Shown one piece after another: positions 13,812 to 17,406 of a DNA stretch of 17,406 bases (position 1 is the stretch's first letter; each line of letters starts with the position of its first letter). The DNA comes from a bacterium. GTDB lineage: Bacteria; SZUA-182; SZUA-191. The position numbers and the translations under genes were made by a program. The stretch spans positions 1-17,406 of the forward strand of contig QIEW01000039.1 of NCBI GenBank assembly GCA_003230535.1, written 5' to 3'. The notes beneath the pieces were generated by a model, which was not told the origin of the DNA, ran no database searches, and saw nothing but the letters and a program-made list of their open reading frames with translations.

Positions 13812-13937
13812 GAGCCTCTTGTAAAAGTGCCAGGGCGGTGGCCCTGGCCTACCCTATATGGGTAGTGTTGGGGCCACTGCCCCAACATATAGTATGGCTA
13901 ACTTCTTTAAAATTAAAATGACTTTTGCAAGAGGCTC
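13812..13937. mobile_element. MITE-like element with 17-bp inverted ends and 4-bp target duplication
   Basis: GAGCCTCTTGTAAAAGT at 13812-13828 and ACTTTTGCAAGAGGCTC at 13921-13937 are inverted with one mismatch. Direct AAGA copies flank the element at 13808-13811 and 13938-13941. Inside are three perfect hairpins: GCCAGGGC/GCCCTGGC (13829-13848), CTACCC/GGGTAG (13849-13865) and TGTTGGGGC/GCCCCAACA (13866-13887). It has no transposase and no coding capacity. It lies between the converging Trm112-like and folP genes. Confidence 0.65.
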
Positions 13938-14020
13938 AAGAGATAGCCCATTAAAGCAGGGACTGACAACAGACACCCCGCCCCTACATCCGCCCGCAGA
14001 GTGCTTTGTGCTAACAAGCC

Positions 14021-15217
14021 CTAAGCGGCATGGCGCGATTGGGCGATAGCATTCAGCATGCGGGTTAGACGGCTCATTTTCTCAACCTCGTGCACCCGCA
14101 CAATATGGGCGCCGCGCAGGATACCGTAACCCACCGCCGCCGCAGTCCCTTCTTCCCGCTCATTCACCGGCAGTGAAAGCGCCTGTCCAACAAATGATTT
14201 GCGGCTCGGCCCCACCAGAATTGGTTTGCCTAAGCATTTTAGCTCATCCAGCCGGTGCAGGAGTTGGAGGTTGTGCCCTAATGTCTTGCCAAACCCAAGC
14301 CCGGGATCGATGATGATCTGCTCAGGCTTTACCCCACAAGCCGCAGCCCGTTCTATAGCCTTGGCTAAATATGTAATTACTTCATCTAAAAGAGAGACGT
14401 AACAGGGAGCCTGTTGCATATTTCGAGGGGTGCCCTGCATATGCATCAGTATTAGTGGCACACCATACTCTCCCACCACCACACCCAAATCCGGAGATAA
14501 CCTTAGGGCGCTGATATCGTTTATCATATGAGCGCCAAGCCCCAGCGCTTCCCTGGCCACCTCGGCTTTATATGTATCTATAGAGATCGGCGCCTCCAAC
14601 TCGGCTAACAAGGCTTTGAGCACAGGACATATCCGTGATAGTTCTTCCTCGGCGCTCACAGGCGCCGAACCCGGTCGGGAGGACTCTCCGCCGATATCTA
14701 TGATGTCGGCGCCGGCGGCGACCATTCGGTGTGCCCGCTCAACTGCCAGCCCAGGCTCCAGATAGCGGCCGCCGTCGGAGAAGGAATCCGGGGTTATGTT
14801 CAGGATTCCCATAATAGAGGTCCGCCGGCCCAAGCTCAGAGTATATTTACCCGCCTGCACTGTAAACTCGGTACGCTGATAATTCTTTTCGGCTTGCTTA
14901 ATCAGGGGGCCTATGTCCTCTTGAGGCCAACTCCCCGCTGCCATCTCCCCCAGTTGTTCAAATAAAAACAAAGGGCCCAGGATAAGCGCCGCCGCATCCC
15001 TAACTCCCTCTCCCACAAAAGCGGCTTGAGCGCCTAAACTGTGGGCCATACCCTTCAGTTGCAGAGCCAAATCCAAAGAAACATCTCTAATAAGCAGGGC
15101 ATTGACAGGCAAACAACTACATTCAGGGGCAGATGCCGGAGTCATGCCCAGCTCCTTTAGTTCTCCATCCAGCTCCCCAGCAGAGTTAATTTGGATTATT
15201 CTGGGATAGAAGTCCAT
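14021..15217 (-). CDS. folP: Dihydropteroate synthase with N-terminal extension
   Basis: This 398-residue protein has its catalytic TIM-barrel in the last ~270 residues, with the DHPS signatures in order: GILNITPDSFSDGG (137-150), IDIGGESSRPG (173-183), IDTYK (213-217), NDIS (233-236), DPGLGFGK (294-301), GPSRKSF (326-332) and RVHEV (364-368). It joins para-aminobenzoate to the pterin pyrophosphate to make dihydropteroate for folate. The ~125-residue N-terminal extension is absent from the ~280-residue E. coli type but, as I recall, occurs in DHPS of several anaerobes; its role is unclear. No clear ribosome-binding site precedes the ATG at 15217, so the start is less certain. Folate supply matters for the methyl branch feeding AcsB. 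It converges with the Trm112-like gene. Confidence 0.94.
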   Translation of the reverse strand: MDFYPRIIQINSAGELDGELKELGMTPASAPECSCLPVNALLIRDVSLDLALQLKGMAHSLGAQAAFVGEGVRDAAALILGPLFLFEQLGEMAAGSWPQEDIGPLIKQAEKNYQRTEFTVQAGKYTLSLGRRTSIMGILNITPDSFSDGGRYLEPGLAVERAHRMVAAGADIIDIGGESSRPGSAPVSAEEELSRICPVLKALLAELEAPISIDTYKAEVAREALGLGAHMINDISALRLSPDLGVVVGEYGVPLILMHMQGTPRNMQQAPCYVSLLDEVITYLAKAIERAAACGVKPEQIIIDPGLGFGKTLGHNLQLLHRLDELKCLGKPILVGPSRKSFVGQALSLPVNEREEGTAAAVGYGILRGAHIVRVHEVEKMSRLTRMLNAIAQSRHAA

Positions 15218-15335
15218 AAAAGAAGAGATTTACAGATGCGCTTGTTTTGCTTTATATAGCAAGCTATAGCAAGGATATCGTCATAAGCAAACCAGGGATT
15301 TGTTTGGCATAAATATTTGGGCAATCCGGTGTCGA

Positions 15336-16961
15336 TTACCTCAATATCGGATACACCTTCCAAGCATTTCTCTGTATTGCTTCATCGACAGCTTTGCTCT
15401 TGAAAATATAAAACACAACCAGGGTATAGTTTTGATCTATTGGAATTTCTATAATTTTTGACTCCAGGGGAACCTCCTCCGGCTTTACCCTACTCTTGAG
15501 AAGAAACCTCCTCAACACGTCATTAATTGGATATCTTGTGTCGGTGGTATCAGCTTTGCTTATCATCCATGGATGGCCGACTAAAAGGTTAACCTTGCGC
15601 TTAAGTAAATAACTGAATTTCGCCAGTCTCTGGTGCCCGGGGGTGGTTCCCATGATATATCCATGTTCTGTCACCCACTTATCGTTTAGACCCCACATAT
15701 CAATGCTCGTTAAACGGGAATAGAAAGGGATTGCTCCGGCTGCCCCCGTCGCCATGATTATGTTATGGTCATAATTAAATCCTTTCCCCAGAACCTTCCC
15801 GATCCCTTCCCAATTTTGGTCATCGTTTTTGACATATGTTTGTAATTGGTTAATTGAATTTATCTGATATGGTTTTGTAGACATGCCAAAAGAAACCTTA
15901 TGATGTAATGATCCAATTACTATCAGTAGAATTAAAGCGTTTCTGATTTGTTTTTGTTGTATAAGCACAAAGACTATCCAGGCAATTATGATGAATAATA
16001 AAGGTAATATCGGCACCATGAACCTGAATTCCATAAAATCCCCGCCAACCTTAATGATATATGATGACCATAAAAGAATTAGGACAACAAAAGCGACCAG
16101 CCCGACGTTAGATTTATTAAAAAGTTTTTTACCTGCCGAGGCACATAAAAAAGGGAAGGGGATCAGCCAATAGGAAAACCAAAATAAGTACACAAAATAA
16201 ACCCCTCTTAATGGGGATGTTTTTGAAGCTGCCTTTATATAATAACTATTCGGAAGAATATCCCCATAAAACATTAGTTTCCAAAGAAGCCAAGACCCAA
16301 CCAACAACAACAAAGGCAAGCCCAGCGCTATTATTTTCACCAGTTTCCGGGAGCTGGGCAACCCCTCTTGAAATATGGCGAATATGGCAATCGGAATAAT
16401 CACGGCTGCTAACAGTCCGGAATCAAGCCTTGTCAACAAAGCAGCGCTCAACAAGAAGGAAAGCAATGTCATGGTCTGAATTTTCCATTCATGCGTATGA
16501 ATAGAGCGCAGGAGGATAAACATACTCGATACAAACAGGCAGGCTTGCAACTGTGTTTCCAGGCCGCCCGTAGCATAGGAACTGAATGTATAATTGGCGC
16601 CGAGAAGGATAATAGTCAACAACCCTATATCCTTAGAACCACAAATAAGGGTTGCCGTCTTATAGGTGAAAATCAGGGAAACAACAAAACAGGCTATCCC
16701 CAAGGCAAAGGAAAATGTCACCGGATCGAGCTTCAAGTATAGGGGAATAGTCATCGCCAGAACCCATAAAAAGTTCGTATAGCCTTCTATCTTACCCCCC
16801 ACATTCCACACAAATCCATGGCCGTTGACAAAATTGTCCGAATACCTAAAGGAGATAAAGGCATCATCTTGGATGAACCTATTGGACCATGCCAAAAGAA
16901 CCAGTACTGCTATGGTAAAAAATAAAACCCAATTAAACTTATTGTTGTAAAAATCTGACAA
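15336..16961 (-). CDS. Multi-pass GT-C membrane glycosyltransferase (GT39/ArnT-like)
   Basis: This 541-residue protein has about ten hydrophobic membrane segments. After the first helix (~10-26) a loop contains QDDAFISFRY with the acidic pair D32-D33, then GHGFVWN and EGYTNFLW (~58-67), which is typical of GT-C lipid-phosphate-sugar-dependent transferases related to PMT/ArnT and arabinofuranosyltransferases. The C-terminal ~130 residues are soluble and would face outside. It probably adds sugars to cell-surface glycans or proteins using a polyprenyl donor. The start is TTG at 16961, chosen because the frame closes at a stop 24 bases upstream and the next Met is deep in the protein; AAGGA lies rather far upstream. 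It is co-oriented with folP, 118 bases away. Confidence 0.75.
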   Translation of the reverse strand: MSDFYNNKFNWVLFFTIAVLVLLAWSNRFIQDDAFISFRYSDNFVNGHGFVWNVGGKIEGYTNFLWVLAMTIPLYLKLDPVTFSFALGIACFVVSLIFTYKTATLICGSKDIGLLTIILLGANYTFSSYATGGLETQLQACLFVSSMFILLRSIHTHEWKIQTMTLLSFLLSAALLTRLDSGLLAAVIIPIAIFAIFQEGLPSSRKLVKIIALGLPLLLLVGSWLLWKLMFYGDILPNSYYIKAASKTSPLRGVYFVYLFWFSYWLIPFPFLCASAGKKLFNKSNVGLVAFVVLILLWSSYIIKVGGDFMEFRFMVPILPLLFIIIAWIVFVLIQQKQIRNALILLIVIGSLHHKVSFGMSTKPYQINSINQLQTYVKNDDQNWEGIGKVLGKGFNYDHNIIMATGAAGAIPFYSRLTSIDMWGLNDKWVTEHGYIMGTTPGHQRLAKFSYLLKRKVNLLVGHPWMISKADTTDTRYPINDVLRRFLLKSRVKPEEVPLESKIIEIPIDQNYTLVVFYIFKSKAVDEAIQRNAWKVYPILR

Positions 16962-16998
16962 CTTACTGATAAATTCCTTAAGTCAATTTGGATAAACC

Positions 16999-17115
16999 CG
17001 TAAAAAGTCAGAAAATACACGTTCTTGTCATTCCCGTGCAAACTGAAATACAGTATTTTCAGATAGTTAAAATCAGGATGGATTCCCGCTTTCGCGTGAA
17101 TGACGACTTTTTACG
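16999..17115. repeat. MITE-like element with perfect 11-bp inverted ends
   Basis: CGTAAAAAGTC at 16999-17009 is the exact complement of GACTTTTTACG at 17105-17115. Inside, GTCATTCCCGTG and CGCGTGAATGAC form a second imperfect inverted pair, and CTGAAATACAGTATTTTCAG forms a central hairpin. I see no target-site duplication and no coding capacity. Confidence 0.6.
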
Positions 17116-17220
17116 AGACCATCAATTATCTTTGATCTTTCTATAATATGTTTTAGAGCATGTTGGAAGTTATAAGCAAGGGAGCCTACCTGTGTTAAAG
17201 ATAAAGCGCTCTTTAGGGAG

Positions 17221-17247
17221 TGTTCCGGCCTGAGACAGGCCGAAACA
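17221..17247. repeat. TGTTYCGGCCTG hairpin repeat
   Basis: TGTTCCGGCCTG, loop AGA, CAGGCCGAAACA: 12-base arms with one G-T wobble. It shares its arm sequence with 9534-9559 and, in part, with 1276-1300. Confidence 0.65.
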
Positions 17248-17406
17248 TCTATATGATGTCTATATGTTTGATGGCAACTTGGTATAAGAAAAGGAGAGAC
17301 TTATAAAGTACTTGTCATGAATTGACCCGGGGTCAGCGGAAATAAATGGCGGTTATGCAGTGGATGGAACGGTGTTGAGCACCCCGTCAATCTCATCGCC
17401 GGTCAA

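Larger units (their letters stand above)
16962..17406. other. Right-hand non-coding end of the window
   Basis: I see no convincing gene. The stretch holds a MITE-like element (16999-17115), a TGTTYCGG-family hairpin (17221-17247) and a small palindrome TGACCC-G-GGGTCA (17323-17335). A 17-codon open frame on the - strand runs in from the right edge (17353-17406), too short to identify. Confidence 0.6.

Noticed and set aside
15196-15384. ~62-codon - strand frame between and overlapping the folP and glycosyltransferase genes (contains WFAYDDILAIACYI)
   Set aside because: It looks protein-like over the 118-base gap but has no start codon of its own with a ribosome-binding site, overlaps both genes and matches no family I know. 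It could be a remnant.
17353-17406. Open frame on the - strand from the right edge ending LTGDEIDGVLNTVPSTA
   Set aside because: Only 17 codons are visible. A TGDEID-like tail occurs in some FtsH C-termini, but this is far too short to call a gene.

Overview
The window carries the two catalytic genes of carbon monoxide dehydrogenase/acetyl-CoA synthase (cooS/acsA and acsB), so the source is an anaerobic bacterium with a Wood-Ljungdahl pathway. It also carries a bacterial acpP-fabF-rnc block, a folate-synthesis gene (folP), a sugar-nucleotide epimerase, a Trm112-like zinc ribbon and a GT-C membrane glycosyltransferase. The dense small toxin-antitoxin loci and many short palindromic or MITE-like repeats between genes are typical of uncultured groundwater and subsurface lineages. 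I cannot name the phylum from this sequence alone.

Layout. Positions 1-3630 form an accessory island on the + strand: the tail of a small protein, a nucleotidyltransferase-like protein, a 248-residue protein with a PD-(D/E)XK-like patch, an overlapping MNT/HEPN pair, a short PIN-like remnant, a TIR protein with a probable PLD-like C-terminal domain, and an intact hicBA pair. Positions 3741-8822 hold cooS and acsB, separated by a second hicAB pair of another subfamily with its own leaderless-looking promoter. Positions 9047-11687 hold a promoter, acpP, a repeat element, fabF and rnc; the predicted RNase III lacks two usual metal-binding acidic residues. Positions 11688-12144 are repeat-packed and non-coding. 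Positions 12145-13785 hold the epimerase, a third hicBA whose hicA is frameshifted, and the Trm112-like gene. A MITE-like element lies between this block and the convergent folP. folP and the glycosyltransferase are on the - strand. The last ~445 bases hold another MITE-like element and a hairpin, with no convincing gene.

How the genes fit together. CooS reduces CO2 to CO and AcsB joins CO, a methyl group and CoA into acetyl-CoA. FolP serves synthesis of the folate-type carrier that the bacterial methyl branch needs. AcpP and FabF use acetyl-CoA-derived units for fatty acids. The left island and the three hicAB loci look like mobile defence or stress modules around this core. The items most worth a second look are the altered RNase III active site, the TIR/PLD-like protein with its NTase/HEPN neighbours, the hicAB pair between cooS and acsB, and the nested repeat elements.
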